The notes under the pieces are model-generated. The model did no database searches. It was given only the letters and a program-made list of their open reading frames with translations, and was not told the origin of the DNA. A stretch of DNA of 54,690 nt from Prosthecobacter sp. (GTDB taxonomy: Bacteria > Verrucomicrobiota > Verrucomicrobiia > Verrucomicrobiales > Verrucomicrobiaceae), in assembly GCA_017853885.1 (NCBI GenBank), contig JAFMIR010000027.1:1-54690 (forward strand), in the 5' to 3' direction. This document shows positions 9,240 to 18,367 of this stretch, in pieces (within the stretch, counting starts at the first letter, position 1; the number at the start of each line of letters is the position of its first letter). Position numbers and translations under genes: made by a program.

Positions 9240-11498
9240 TCACTCGATGAATAAAAACGCTTTCGTGTTCAGCAGGGCATGCACCACGTCCTCAGCGCGA
9301 GCGAGGTTGCGCACGGACCACACGGCTTTTTCTTCTGGGGACGGTTTGCGGCTCAAAAGGGCCAGATAGGCGGCTTCAAGCTGTTGGTCGGCGCTGGGGG
9401 CTTTTGTCACCTCGAGCATCAGCGGCGACCAGGGCGAGAGGAGGGCCTTTTCGGTCATGATTTCGTTGTTCATGAGCATGAGGGCCTGCGGGATGGAGGC
9501 TTGCAGGTTGGCGTTTTCGACGAAATCGCGGTCGCTCTGGCCGAGCGTGCGCAAGGGATGACCGCGAGGCGCGGGAGAGTCGAGTTCGGAGGCGCGATGC
9601 CATTCGGCGAGGATTTTCTTCGTGTGCGTGATGAAGTCGTTTTGCTTCTCCGCGGGGATTTTCAGGCGCTGGGCCAGTTCGGTGAGTTGCGCAGCTAGTT
9701 TGGCGTCCTCGGCTTTCAAATTGGCCTCGGTGAGCGGTTTCGGGCCGTAGCCGGGCAGCCACATCTTCCGCCAAGTCTCGCTGACGAGCACGCCGGGGTT
9801 CGGGTTCATCTTGTAGAGAGTGTCTTCAAAGACCTGGACGCCTTTTTGCGCGGCGAGTCCGTGAAGGACAGGCTTGATGAACTTCTCGACCATCTTCGTC
9901 GCACGTTCGCGGCGAATGTCGCCCTGCGCATGGCGCAGCGTCAGCACTTTCGCATCGTCTTTGGCGCGATTGGCCTGCGTCATCTCCTCCATGATGGCGG
10001 CTTCTTTGGCCTGCAGCTCCACGTCAGGACCGAGGGCCTCGTAGGCGATGTCCACGAGCTTTTTGCCATCAAAGGCCAGATAAGCATCGCAAACCATCTG
10101 CGAGATGCCGACGCGTCGTGCGTCGATGAACTCGCGCTGTTTGTCGCGTGCATCGGGTTCAGGCGAAATGAGCGCCACTAGCGAGTCCCACAACTGCTCC
10201 GCGCTCATTCGCCGCAGCAACGGGCCGGGAAAGTGATACACGGAGCCGACGGTGTGCGCGTCGAGGCTCGCCTGCGCCTGATACACCCGCGTGCGGGCGA
10301 TCGTACCGAGGAAGGCCTTCATGTCATAGCGCAGCGTGATCATGAGCTGGACGAGATGCTCCTCGAGTTCGGGAATCATCGCCTTCGAGTCATCGCGCAG
10401 ATTATCGAAGCGCTCGGTGACGGCCAAGCCGAACATCTGCCGCCACAGGCGGCTCACGATCACGCGGGTGAAGCGCGGATTCTTCGGCGAGGTGAGCCAG
10501 TTCGCGAAGGCCTCAGCCGAATCCTGCCCCGCAGCGATGGGTGCGGCATCGCCCATGAGCGCGGCGGGCGTCATCACATCAAAAGGCTTGCCATCATCCT
10601 CTTTAAAATCGTGCGGCAGCTTCAATACGCTGTCCGCTTTGCGATTCAGGCCGATGGGGCTCAGAAGCTGGCCCACGGGATTCTTGATCACGCCAACCAC
10701 GGGCCGGTAGTGCATGGCATCGAGCCGCTGCTGTTTCCGCGCCTCCGCCGCCTTGCCGCCATCGGTGGCGGTTTTCTTTTCCGCTTTGAAATCGGCCTCG
10801 ATGACGTCCTGGCGACGCTTGATCTCGGCGCGTGCGCCTTCAAACGCCTCGTTCACCGACTTGTTCGCATGGGTGTAGGCCGCGAGGTGGTAGAAGTCGG
10901 TTTGCAGCCACTTGTCGAAGGGGTCGTTGTGGCACTGCGCGCACTCGATGCGCGTGCCAAGAAAGATGCGTGAGGTGAGCGCCATGTTGTCGAGCGGCAT
11001 GTCGGGATCGCGCTGGTAGTAGCCGATGGCCGGATTGTCCCACGCGAAGCCTTTGGCAGAGAGCATTTCGCGCACGAAGACATCGTAGGGCTTGTTGGCG
11101 CGCAGGCTCTCGCGGATGTAGCGGCGGTAGGCGGATGGGATGACATTCGACGTGTTCACGAAGTGCGTCCTGAGACGCAGCACATCGGCCCACACGTTGA
11201 AGAAATGCGACGCGTAGCTTTCGTCTGCGAGCAGGTCGTCGATTAACGCATCGCGCTTGCTGCTCTCACGCGATTCCAGGAAGGCCCGTGCCTCCGCTGC
11301 CGTCGGGATGCGTCCTGCGAGATCGAGGTAAATGCGGCGCAGAAAGGTCTCATCGCCCGCCGGCGGATTCGGCGTGACCTTGTTTGCTTGCCAATGCGCT
11401 TCGAGCACGCGATCAATGGCCGCGGCGTGCTGCTGCGTTGTCGTTTCGGCAAGAGTGACGCTGGTGAGAAGGAGGATTAGTGCGAGGAGCTTCATCAA
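9240..11498 (-). CDS. DUF1549/DUF1553 exported protein with CxxCH motif
   Basis: This 752-residue protein carries both planctomycete/verrucomicrobial domains. DUF1549 is seen at DETFLRRIYLDLAGRIPTAA, with CAQCHNDPFDKW (Cys 186, Cys 189, His 190). The C-terminal DUF1553 domain has VIVSRLWRQMFG and GPLLRRMSAEQLWDSLVA. A signal peptide (MMKLLALILLLTSVTLA) predicts export. The CxxCH could hold covalent haem c, so an electron-transfer role is plausible but unproven. It lies 87 nt downstream of the DUF1501 gene at 11586, the usual partner of this family, with a strong hairpin between them. Confidence 0.92.
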   Translation of the reverse strand: MMKLLALILLLTSVTLAETTTQQHAAAIDRVLEAHWQANKVTPNPPAGDETFLRRIYLDLAGRIPTAAEARAFLESRESSKRDALIDDLLADESYASHFFNVWADVLRLRTHFVNTSNVIPSAYRRYIRESLRANKPYDVFVREMLSAKGFAWDNPAIGYYQRDPDMPLDNMALTSRIFLGTRIECAQCHNDPFDKWLQTDFYHLAAYTHANKSVNEAFEGARAEIKRRQDVIEADFKAEKKTATDGGKAAEARKQQRLDAMHYRPVVGVIKNPVGQLLSPIGLNRKADSVLKLPHDFKEDDGKPFDVMTPAALMGDAAPIAAGQDSAEAFANWLTSPKNPRFTRVIVSRLWRQMFGLAVTERFDNLRDDSKAMIPELEEHLVQLMITLRYDMKAFLGTIARTRVYQAQASLDAHTVGSVYHFPGPLLRRMSAEQLWDSLVALISPEPDARDKQREFIDARRVGISQMVCDAYLAFDGKKLVDIAYEALGPDVELQAKEAAIMEEMTQANRAKDDAKVLTLRHAQGDIRRERATKMVEKFIKPVLHGLAAQKGVQVFEDTLYKMNPNPGVLVSETWRKMWLPGYGPKPLTEANLKAEDAKLAAQLTELAQRLKIPAEKQNDFITHTKKILAEWHRASELDSPAPRGHPLRTLGQSDRDFVENANLQASIPQALMLMNNEIMTEKALLSPWSPLMLEVTKAPSADQQLEAAYLALLSRKPSPEEKAVWSVRNLARAEDVVHALLNTKAFLFIE

Positions 11499-11502
11499 GG
11501 TG

Positions 11503-11568
11503 ATCGACAGAAGAATGGGGACAGGAGAATGGTGGTTGGGATTCTTCTGTCCCCATTCTCCTGTCGAT
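11503..11568. repeat. 28-bp inverted repeat (hairpin) inside the DUF1501-DUF1549 operon
   Basis: The arms at 11503-11530 and 11541-11568 match at 26 of 28 positions around a 10-nt loop (GGTGGTTGGG). Each arm is itself a near direct repeat: GACAGAAGAATGGG followed by GACAGGAGAATGG. The two mismatches are A opposite C (11511/11560) and G opposite T (11525/11546), so either transcript has one wobble and one mismatch. No T-tract follows on either strand, so it is not a standard intrinsic terminator. It may stabilise or process the operon mRNA, or be a dispersed repeat. Confidence 0.85.
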
Positions 11569-11585
11569 GCATTGAGGTTTGGAGC

Positions 11586-12839
11586 TCAGGTAAACAGGCT
11601 CGTGGCGGGCTTTCCTTTGTTTGCGACGGTGAAGGGACGCATGGTGGGCGAATGCACGATCTGTTCCAGCGGCATGCCAAGCGCGTAGGCGAGCGTGGCA
11701 TTGAAATCGGGCACGCGGAGGGCGTCGGACTCGATTTCGGCACCCGTTTTGTCGGTGGAGCCGAAAACGCTGCCGTCTTTCACACCGCCGCCGAAGAGCG
11801 CGGAGGAAAAGGCCTTCGGATAGTGATCGCGGCCCTGGTTCACATTGATCTCCGGCGTGCGGCCGAACTCGCTCGTGACGACCACGAGCGTGTCTTTGAG
11901 CAGACTGCGCTGATGCAGGTCCTCGACGAGCGTGGCGAGACCAGCATCGAGCTTTTCGCAGAGATCCGGCGTGCCGACGAAATTGTTCGTGTGCGTGTCC
12001 CAGCCATGCAGGCTTACCTCGACGAAACGGATGCCGTGCTCGATCAAACGACGCGCTAGCAGGCAGCCCTGACCAAAAGGATCGCTGCCGTATTTCTCCC
12101 GCAGCTCCTTTTTTTCCTGCGTGAGGTCAAACGCGGTGATATCCGCGCTCTTCATCATCTTGAAGGCACCGTCGTAGGCCTCGGCATAGGCCTTCACCTC
12201 GCGCTGCGGATACTTCTTCAAAAACAACGCGTCGAGATCACTCGCGACGGCCATGCGTGCCTCGTGCGATTCGCGGGCGAGGCTTTTCGGCAGTTCAATG
12301 TCGCGCAAACCGGCCTCCGGATTGTTCACGAACAGCGGCGTATGCACCGGCGGAAAGAAACCCGCGCCAGGATGACGGCTCGAATTGCCGATGTAGGCGC
12401 TCGCAGGCAACTCCGCATTGCCCGGCCCTTGGAACATGCTGAGCCACGCGCCGAGGCTGGGATGCAAAATGGTTCCGCGCTCCTCATAGCTGGTGTGCAT
12501 GAAGTAATTCCCCGGCGCGTGCGCTCCCTGCGTTGATGCGATGCTGCGCACGATTGCGCCGTGATGCATCTGTTTCGCCGTGCGCGGCAGATACTCGGCG
12601 ATCTGAATGCCGTCGGCGCTTGTCTTGATCGCCTTCGTCGGCCCGGCGGTCACGCCCTGCTTTGGATCCCACGTGTCGATGTGGCTCATGCCACCGTCCA
12701 TGTAGAGGTAGATGATGTTTTTCGCCTTCGTGTTTCCGGTAGGCTTCGCATCCGCAGCAAACACACGCGGCAGATGCACGCCCAGCAGCGTGCTGGCCGC
12801 GCGGGCGATGAAGTTTCGACGATGGAGAGAATGCGTCAT
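11586..12839 (-). CDS. DUF1501 family exported protein
   Basis: This 417-residue DUF1501 protein starts MTHSLHRRNFIARAAS at ATG 12839, which places the twin-arginine motif at the N-terminus; the in-frame start at 12953 would add 38 unlikely residues. Family motifs are YMDGGMSHIDTWDPKQG, VEVSLHGWDTHTNNF and SEFGRTPEINVNQGRDHYP. The function is unknown; the alkaline phosphatase-like fold suggests metal-dependent hydrolysis, but the catalytic residues are not assigned in the family. It is followed by its usual DUF1549/1553 partner and preceded, 119 nt upstream, by a DUF4838 gene. Confidence 0.92.
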   Translation of the reverse strand: MTHSLHRRNFIARAASTLLGVHLPRVFAADAKPTGNTKAKNIIYLYMDGGMSHIDTWDPKQGVTAGPTKAIKTSADGIQIAEYLPRTAKQMHHGAIVRSIASTQGAHAPGNYFMHTSYEERGTILHPSLGAWLSMFQGPGNAELPASAYIGNSSRHPGAGFFPPVHTPLFVNNPEAGLRDIELPKSLARESHEARMAVASDLDALFLKKYPQREVKAYAEAYDGAFKMMKSADITAFDLTQEKKELREKYGSDPFGQGCLLARRLIEHGIRFVEVSLHGWDTHTNNFVGTPDLCEKLDAGLATLVEDLHQRSLLKDTLVVVTSEFGRTPEINVNQGRDHYPKAFSSALFGGGVKDGSVFGSTDKTGAEIESDALRVPDFNATLAYALGMPLEQIVHSPTMRPFTVANKGKPATSLFT

Positions 12840-12958
12840 GGCTTCTCCAAAACGCACGACACGCCGAAATTCATCACCGCCGTAGATACACTGTCGCGGA
12901 CCATTGGCGCTCAGGCGATTTTCACCCGCGACCCTCCTAGAAATCACGCGCATTCACT

Positions 12959-15544
12959 TCACTCCCCCAGCCGTTCCAGCCGCACGTCATCGATCCACAC
13001 GGGCGTGCTCGTTTTGCCAGTCCACTGGCCGATCCAGAGCGTCAGCGCGCATTTTTCATCGGGGGCGATATTGTGGTTGAAGGGGAACTCCACCTCGATC
13101 TTCCGCCACTCGCGCGAGCCATCCGTGACCATGTCAAAGTAGGGCGTCGGGCGCAGAAGGTAGAACATGGCACCGTAGCAGACGCGGCCGCCGTTCGGGG
13201 CCTTGTGCCAGAAGCTGAGCCGGTAGCGGGCGTGCGGATCAGGCAGCGTCACATGCGTGAGCAGCGCGCCGAGCTGGCCGCTGCTCTCGATCCGCAGCGA
13301 GGCGTCGCCGTCGTGGTGCTCGCTGGTGTCGCGCGTGATTTTCACCGGCTGCGAGACGCGTTTCTGCAGGGCATTCCAGCCTTCCGCGGCGATGTAGGGC
13401 ACCTCGCAGTGGTCGGCGTCCAACCAGTTGACCTCGTAGGTGCGCATGGACTTGAGCAAAGCGGCCGCCTCGTGCGAGTCGGGCCGCGCAGGCTGCTCGA
13501 AGGAGCCGTTGACGAGCAGATTGGGCAATGCGCCGACCTGTCCACCCAGCAGCAGGCGCTCGGTGGCGGCATAGGGCTGCAAAACGGGATGACGCTCCGT
13601 GAGGCGCGCCCAGAAGGCACGCGCCTCATCCGGTGACTGCAAGGCGCTGACCGCACGGCTGATGCGGGCGATGCGGTGGTCCTCGATGAGCCAGCGGCTG
13701 TCATCCGTGACGAGCAGCACGCGCGGATCCATGGCGAGGTAGTTCGCCCGCCACGGCAGCGACTCGGTGTTCACGCCGCGTTGCGGCACTGCGCAGTAGT
13801 CGGCCAGCGGCTCGATCTGCGCGACATTGCATTCATACACGGCTCTTTCCGCCTCCAGCATCGCCGCCGCGGTGCTGAGCTGCTTTTCGCCCTCGGCGAG
13901 TGTCGCCGGCGCATCCGTGCCCGCACGCAGCGCCAGCAGATGCCTCACGTGATCATGGTAGTGCCGCGCACGGTCAAACATGGCCGCCACCATCGCAATG
14001 CGTTTTTGATTCGCCTCGCCCACGACTGCCTTTTGCGCGTCAGCGAGCGCTGCCGAGCATGCGGCGATGTCCGCCTCCGTGATGGGTGCAAACTTCCGCT
14101 CCGCGCCCTTGCGGTCCACCAGGTTGTATTCACGCGGCTTCCGGCGGCGCTCATAGATCTGCTCCCATTGCGCAAAGTAGCGCGCCATCGCCGGCGCCGC
14201 CTCCCGGCCATACGCGTGCTCGAAGTAGTCACGCTGGATCGCATCCACATCCGCGTCAGCGTTCCAGAGCAGATTGCTCACCACCCAGAGCCGCACGCAG
14301 CCATGGCCGTGGTAGTCGTAGAACTCGCTCTTGAAGGCCTGCGCGCCCTCCCGGCGCAGTCGTTGCAGGAAATCCTGGAAGGCGTGCGGCCAGTGATTCG
14401 GGAAAGGATATGCCGAGCCATAGATCCACTGGTAGTTGCCAAAGTGTCGCGCCTTCCCGCGCCATTTGTCGAACTCCGGCTCCACATTGCCGTCCTTCGT
14501 CCAGATGAAGATCATGCAGTTGTCCTCCAGCGGAAAAGACGGCGGCTCCTGGTATTCGAGATAACTCAGTGCGGTGACGAACTTGTCCGGCCACCGTGTC
14601 TTGATGCCGCGCGCCACGCGGTTCATGAACTCATAAAAAATGTCGCGGATCGGCACGCCGCGCTTCTTTGCCAGCTCCACATCCTCCTCCGCCCAGCCGC
14701 TGCCATCGTTCGGCGTGAGCGAGAGCGTCTTCAGCAGCGGGTTCGCCGTGAAGATCTCGTCCGCGTGCTCGATGGCGCGCTGCACGCTCGCCTCGCTGCT
14801 CAGCACGGGCTGCCAGCCGCTATTGATGTTCGGCGCCGGGATGTAGCGCTTGCCGTCGATGGTGGGAAACAAATGCGGATGCGTCTTCCCATACTTCTCC
14901 GCGCTGAAGATGATGAAGAGATTGTGATGATACTGGTAGCGTTGCGTGTCCGGGCGGTCCTGCAGCCACGCGGCGCTGTCCAGCGCCTGCAGGCCGCTGT
15001 GGATGCGCAGCTCAAAGTCCGGCCCCGGATTGAAAACATGCAGCTCGCGTGGAATGACCATGCTCTCCGAGCTCGGATGCACCTCGCCCAGCGCGCCCTG
15101 CATCAGCTGGCGCACATCACACCAGCCCTGGAGGAAAAACCACGCGCCAAACAGCGTGCCGATGCCCGTGCCCGCTGCGATGTGCAGCTCGTTCGCATCC
15201 GCGTCGATGACAAAACCATGCGCATCCGCCCCGGCCAGTTCCGGGAAGCGTTTCGCCGCCGCCGCGCCCGAGTGCAGACGAATCGTCCGCCGCGCCTTCG
15301 CACCCGCAGGCCCCATGCCCGTGATCTTCTTCACATACGACTCCACCAGCGCCCCCGCACGCACCGCATCCTTCTCCGCTGCATCCTCGACCACCACCCG
15401 ATACCCCGTCTGCGGACCCGCCAGCTCCACCACGCCCTCCGACTCCCGCACCACCGCATCACGCGCCAGAAACGGCAAGAAGCGCGCCGGCTGGCCCTGC
15501 GCGAGCGCCAGCGAAGCAAAGAAGAATGCGAGGAGTCGTGTCAT
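12959..15544 (-). CDS. DUF4838 exported protein with C-terminal carbohydrate-binding-like domain
   Basis: This 861-residue protein begins with a signal peptide (MTRLLAFFFASLALAQGQ). An alpha-glucuronidase-like N-terminal domain is followed by DUF4838 (around LTPNDGSGWAEED near residue 278, NCMIFIWTKDG, ESLPWRANYLAMD). The C-terminal region (about residues 680-861, NLLVNGSFEQP to PVWIDDVRLERL) looks like a CBM4/9-type jelly roll. Compared with the DUF4838 protein at 1-1778, the Cys-rich motif is replaced by PNDGSGWAEED, without Cys. It is likely a large secreted glycan-active enzyme, first in a DUF4838-DUF1501-DUF1549 row. Confidence 0.87.
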   Translation of the reverse strand: MTRLLAFFFASLALAQGQPARFLPFLARDAVVRESEGVVELAGPQTGYRVVVEDAAEKDAVRAGALVESYVKKITGMGPAGAKARRTIRLHSGAAAAKRFPELAGADAHGFVIDADANELHIAAGTGIGTLFGAWFFLQGWCDVRQLMQGALGEVHPSSESMVIPRELHVFNPGPDFELRIHSGLQALDSAAWLQDRPDTQRYQYHHNLFIIFSAEKYGKTHPHLFPTIDGKRYIPAPNINSGWQPVLSSEASVQRAIEHADEIFTANPLLKTLSLTPNDGSGWAEEDVELAKKRGVPIRDIFYEFMNRVARGIKTRWPDKFVTALSYLEYQEPPSFPLEDNCMIFIWTKDGNVEPEFDKWRGKARHFGNYQWIYGSAYPFPNHWPHAFQDFLQRLRREGAQAFKSEFYDYHGHGCVRLWVVSNLLWNADADVDAIQRDYFEHAYGREAAPAMARYFAQWEQIYERRRKPREYNLVDRKGAERKFAPITEADIAACSAALADAQKAVVGEANQKRIAMVAAMFDRARHYHDHVRHLLALRAGTDAPATLAEGEKQLSTAAAMLEAERAVYECNVAQIEPLADYCAVPQRGVNTESLPWRANYLAMDPRVLLVTDDSRWLIEDHRIARISRAVSALQSPDEARAFWARLTERHPVLQPYAATERLLLGGQVGALPNLLVNGSFEQPARPDSHEAAALLKSMRTYEVNWLDADHCEVPYIAAEGWNALQKRVSQPVKITRDTSEHHDGDASLRIESSGQLGALLTHVTLPDPHARYRLSFWHKAPNGGRVCYGAMFYLLRPTPYFDMVTDGSREWRKIEVEFPFNHNIAPDEKCALTLWIGQWTGKTSTPVWIDDVRLERLGE

Positions 15545-15593
15545 GGCCCGATACTACGGCAGCGCGCTGGCACCTCTCACACTGGCAAAGTGT

Positions 15594-18284
15594 TTACCGT
15601 CGGAGATAGATCGTAGCGGACCAATCCGACTTTGCAGTCCTCAGCCGATACGCGGCTGTTTTCACCTGCGGATCTTCGACAAACTCGCGCACAGTCGTTT
15701 TCACCGGCTCCCAGTCGCTCCAGCCGTTGTTTTGCAGCACGCGGCGCTCGAGCGTGCCATCGACGGTCCGGGTGAGCTTGCCGTTTTCGAGTTTCAGTTC
15801 GGGTGGTGGCTCGTAGCCGGTGAGCTGGCCGTTCCAGCGGCGTTGGTGGATGGCATTGGCGACGTAGTGTGGGCTCCAGAGCACAAAGCCATCGCCATCG
15901 GGACGCACGATGAGTTCGTGCATGCCGTCCATGAGGGGCTTGAGCACCTGTGGGCCGAGATCGAGCCTGCCGACGATGCTGAGGTCCGCGCGGCGATACA
16001 CGAGCACGGTGAAATGATGTGCGTAGGCGACGAAGAGGTAGTCGCCGCACAAGGCCGCGCCATAGGCCTGATCCTTTGTGCGTGTGTCGATGACAACATT
16101 GTGCGGCAGCGTGGCGCTGTGCGTGACGATGAGTTTGCCATCTTTGAGCTGGCAGCGCTGCATCAGGCGACCGAGCGGCCAGTTCATGCCGCATTCGTTC
16201 GGCTGGTCGGCGGGAAAACCGAAGAGAAAGACCTCGCCGCGCTGCGAGTCGATCTCAAAGCCGCCGAGGCGTGCCTTGCCGTCCTGCCAGGGCGCGGGCA
16301 GTTCGTGCAGCGAGTTTTCCGGCGCGTTCCATTTCCACACAGGCACACCTTGCGCGTTCAGGCCGGTGAGGGCGAGCTTGCGCAGGTAGCGCACGCCTTT
16401 GATGCGCGTGATGAACGCGTAGTCGCCGTTGTCGTCGATGTTTTGAAATGCGGTGTCGCTGTCATCGCGTAGCGCCTTCGAGTATTCGGCGGCGGCGAAC
16501 TGACCGTCGCCATTCTCATCCGTCCAGATGATGGAGCCGAAGCCGAGCGGCTGATGCGGCGGCCAGATTTTCGCGGTGTGGCGCGGCGCGATGACTGCGC
16601 ACGGGATCGCGGCCTCGTCATTGTCTTCAAAGCGGAAGACGCACATCGGATTGCCGTGCTGCGTGGTGGTGATCAGGAACTTTTTTCCGAACCAGCGGCG
16701 CACGCCATACACGAGCGCGTTGCCGTTCGCGCGTGGATCATCCGGGAAGCGCGCGCGGTCGAGCGTGCTGGCGATCCACTTTTCATCGCGGTAGTGATTG
16801 AAGCTGGAGAAAACATCGCCCGGCGATTGCGGATCGGCATCCACGCTGTCGAGGAAGGACGTGCCGTGCAGGCTCCACTTCGGCTCGAAGTCGGGCGTGA
16901 AGGCATGCAGACGGCTCTGACACATGCCGGCCATCCCGACATCGCAGACGTAAAGACAGCCCTGCGCATCAAAACCGATGCCGCGGATGTTTTCGAAGCT
17001 CTTCGGGCCGATTTTGCCCCTATCCGACCTCCAACCGCCTTTCTGGCCCAAACTCACCTCGCGCGTCATTCGCCCGTTTTGCTCCGCAAAGCCGTGAATT
17101 TGATGCTCCGGCCCGCCATCGGCCACAAAGAGCCGTTTCGTGCGCGGATCGAACGCGATGTCCAACGGCTGCGTGATGCTTTCGATGCTCTGCGACTGCT
17201 TTTGGCCCTGAGGATCAAATTTCAGCACACGCCCCGGAACCATTTGTGGCGGCGCATAGGCGGCCATGCGGCACATCGTCAATTCGGGCGCAAGGACGCG
17301 CACAGCGCGGATTGGCTGTGAGGAATCAATCGTCACAAACTCCTCCGGGTAGCCATAGAGCTTGTCCCGCGGTGTGGCGACATCCGTCCAGGGCCCATCG
17401 CGGCCTGCGGTGCTCGTCTGCACCTTCAACTGCCGGAAGTCCGACTTCGCGCTGTCGCCCATGAGGCTGAAACGCGACACCGCGATCGCTTTGCCGAAAT
17501 CGAGCCCGACAAACGCGCTCGTGCTTTCCTTGGCGATGTATTTGATCTTGTCCGAGCTGCTCACCGCATGCTCGAGACTGTGTTCCGCGTCGATCGGTTC
17601 GCTGCCAAACACCTGTGCCTCCAACCGCGTGTGCGCGTAGGCGGACGTGGCACGCTGAATCACCCACAGAGCCCCGATTTCATCCACAAGCATCTTTCCT
17701 GCACGCTCCAGCGAGATGCGGAAGTCGAGCGGCTTCAGCGTCTTCAACGATAAGGCCTGCACGCCCTCATCATCGGCAAAATATACACGATCCCGCGCCT
17801 CGTCGATCGCTAGGCCGATGATGCTGCCTTTCTGCTCCGGCAGATACACCGTGCGTTTCTTCGCCCCATCCAGCGCCGTGCCTGCTGGCCGATCAAACAC
17901 GACCAGCGTCATCACCGGCCCGTTTTTGTCCTTCACCTCCCTCGCATACGCCACGAAGCGCTCGCTCACCGCCACCGCTTCGCCCGAGTTCACGCCGAGT
18001 CCGGTCATCTCTGGTAATGCATCGCCATCTTTATAGATGCCCGCAGCGCGCAGCCCCTCCTCCCACTTCGTAGTGAGAAACACAAACCCCTCCGCGCTCA
18101 CCGTCATGTCCGCCGTGTAGAGCTGCATCCACGTCTGCGCCTTGTCCTGAAACGTGTTGCCACGAATCAGCGTGTTCCCAAATCCCGTCGTCACACAAGG
18201 CAGTCGCAGGATCGCCGCTATATCGGGCGCGGGAACGACCTGAGCGGTCGCGGTGATGGCGAGGAGGAGAAAAAGAAAACGCAT
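15594..18284 (-). CDS. Large exported beta-propeller-like protein with discoidin-like and EF-hand-like segments
   Basis: This 896-residue protein begins with a signal peptide (MRFLFLLLAITATAQ). Repeated propeller-like strands occur (DIAFDPRTKRLFVADGGPEH, IRGIGFDAQGCLYVCDVG), reminiscent of NHL or SMP-30 repeats. A segment at about residues 220-335 (FVGLDFGKAIAVSRFSLMGD to IRAVRVLAPE) resembles F5/8 type C domains. One canonical EF-hand loop, DENGDGQFAAAE, lies near residue 590 and probably binds calcium. No enzyme motif is evident. It ends 49 nt upstream of the DUF4838 gene and is divergent from the DUF1549/1553 gene at 18368. A binding or structural role in glycan capture is inference. Confidence 0.75.
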   Translation of the reverse strand: MRFLFLLLAITATAQVVPAPDIAAILRLPCVTTGFGNTLIRGNTFQDKAQTWMQLYTADMTVSAEGFVFLTTKWEEGLRAAGIYKDGDALPEMTGLGVNSGEAVAVSERFVAYAREVKDKNGPVMTLVVFDRPAGTALDGAKKRTVYLPEQKGSIIGLAIDEARDRVYFADDEGVQALSLKTLKPLDFRISLERAGKMLVDEIGALWVIQRATSAYAHTRLEAQVFGSEPIDAEHSLEHAVSSSDKIKYIAKESTSAFVGLDFGKAIAVSRFSLMGDSAKSDFRQLKVQTSTAGRDGPWTDVATPRDKLYGYPEEFVTIDSSQPIRAVRVLAPELTMCRMAAYAPPQMVPGRVLKFDPQGQKQSQSIESITQPLDIAFDPRTKRLFVADGGPEHQIHGFAEQNGRMTREVSLGQKGGWRSDRGKIGPKSFENIRGIGFDAQGCLYVCDVGMAGMCQSRLHAFTPDFEPKWSLHGTSFLDSVDADPQSPGDVFSSFNHYRDEKWIASTLDRARFPDDPRANGNALVYGVRRWFGKKFLITTTQHGNPMCVFRFEDNDEAAIPCAVIAPRHTAKIWPPHQPLGFGSIIWTDENGDGQFAAAEYSKALRDDSDTAFQNIDDNGDYAFITRIKGVRYLRKLALTGLNAQGVPVWKWNAPENSLHELPAPWQDGKARLGGFEIDSQRGEVFLFGFPADQPNECGMNWPLGRLMQRCQLKDGKLIVTHSATLPHNVVIDTRTKDQAYGAALCGDYLFVAYAHHFTVLVYRRADLSIVGRLDLGPQVLKPLMDGMHELIVRPDGDGFVLWSPHYVANAIHQRRWNGQLTGYEPPPELKLENGKLTRTVDGTLERRVLQNNGWSDWEPVKTTVREFVEDPQVKTAAYRLRTAKSDWSATIYLRR

Positions 18285-18367
18285 GGGCGGGCTTAGAACG
18301 CCGCAGGATCATCTGCTCTTGTGACGGCTGAAACCAAGACGGCAATCGCGCCGTTTGCAGTACTGTC

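Noticed and set aside
13676..15616. 646-codon plus-strand frame across the DUF4838 gene
   Set aside because: Arg/His/Leu-rich antisense translation; the minus-strand protein has a signal peptide and recognisable domains.
14946..16472. 508-codon plus-strand frame spanning two minus-strand genes
   Set aside because: Crosses the boundary of two well supported genes and has no family motif.
18339..18354. Small palindrome ACGGC-N6-GCCGT in the divergent gap
   Set aside because: Five-bp arms in GC-rich DNA are expected by chance and no second copy was found.
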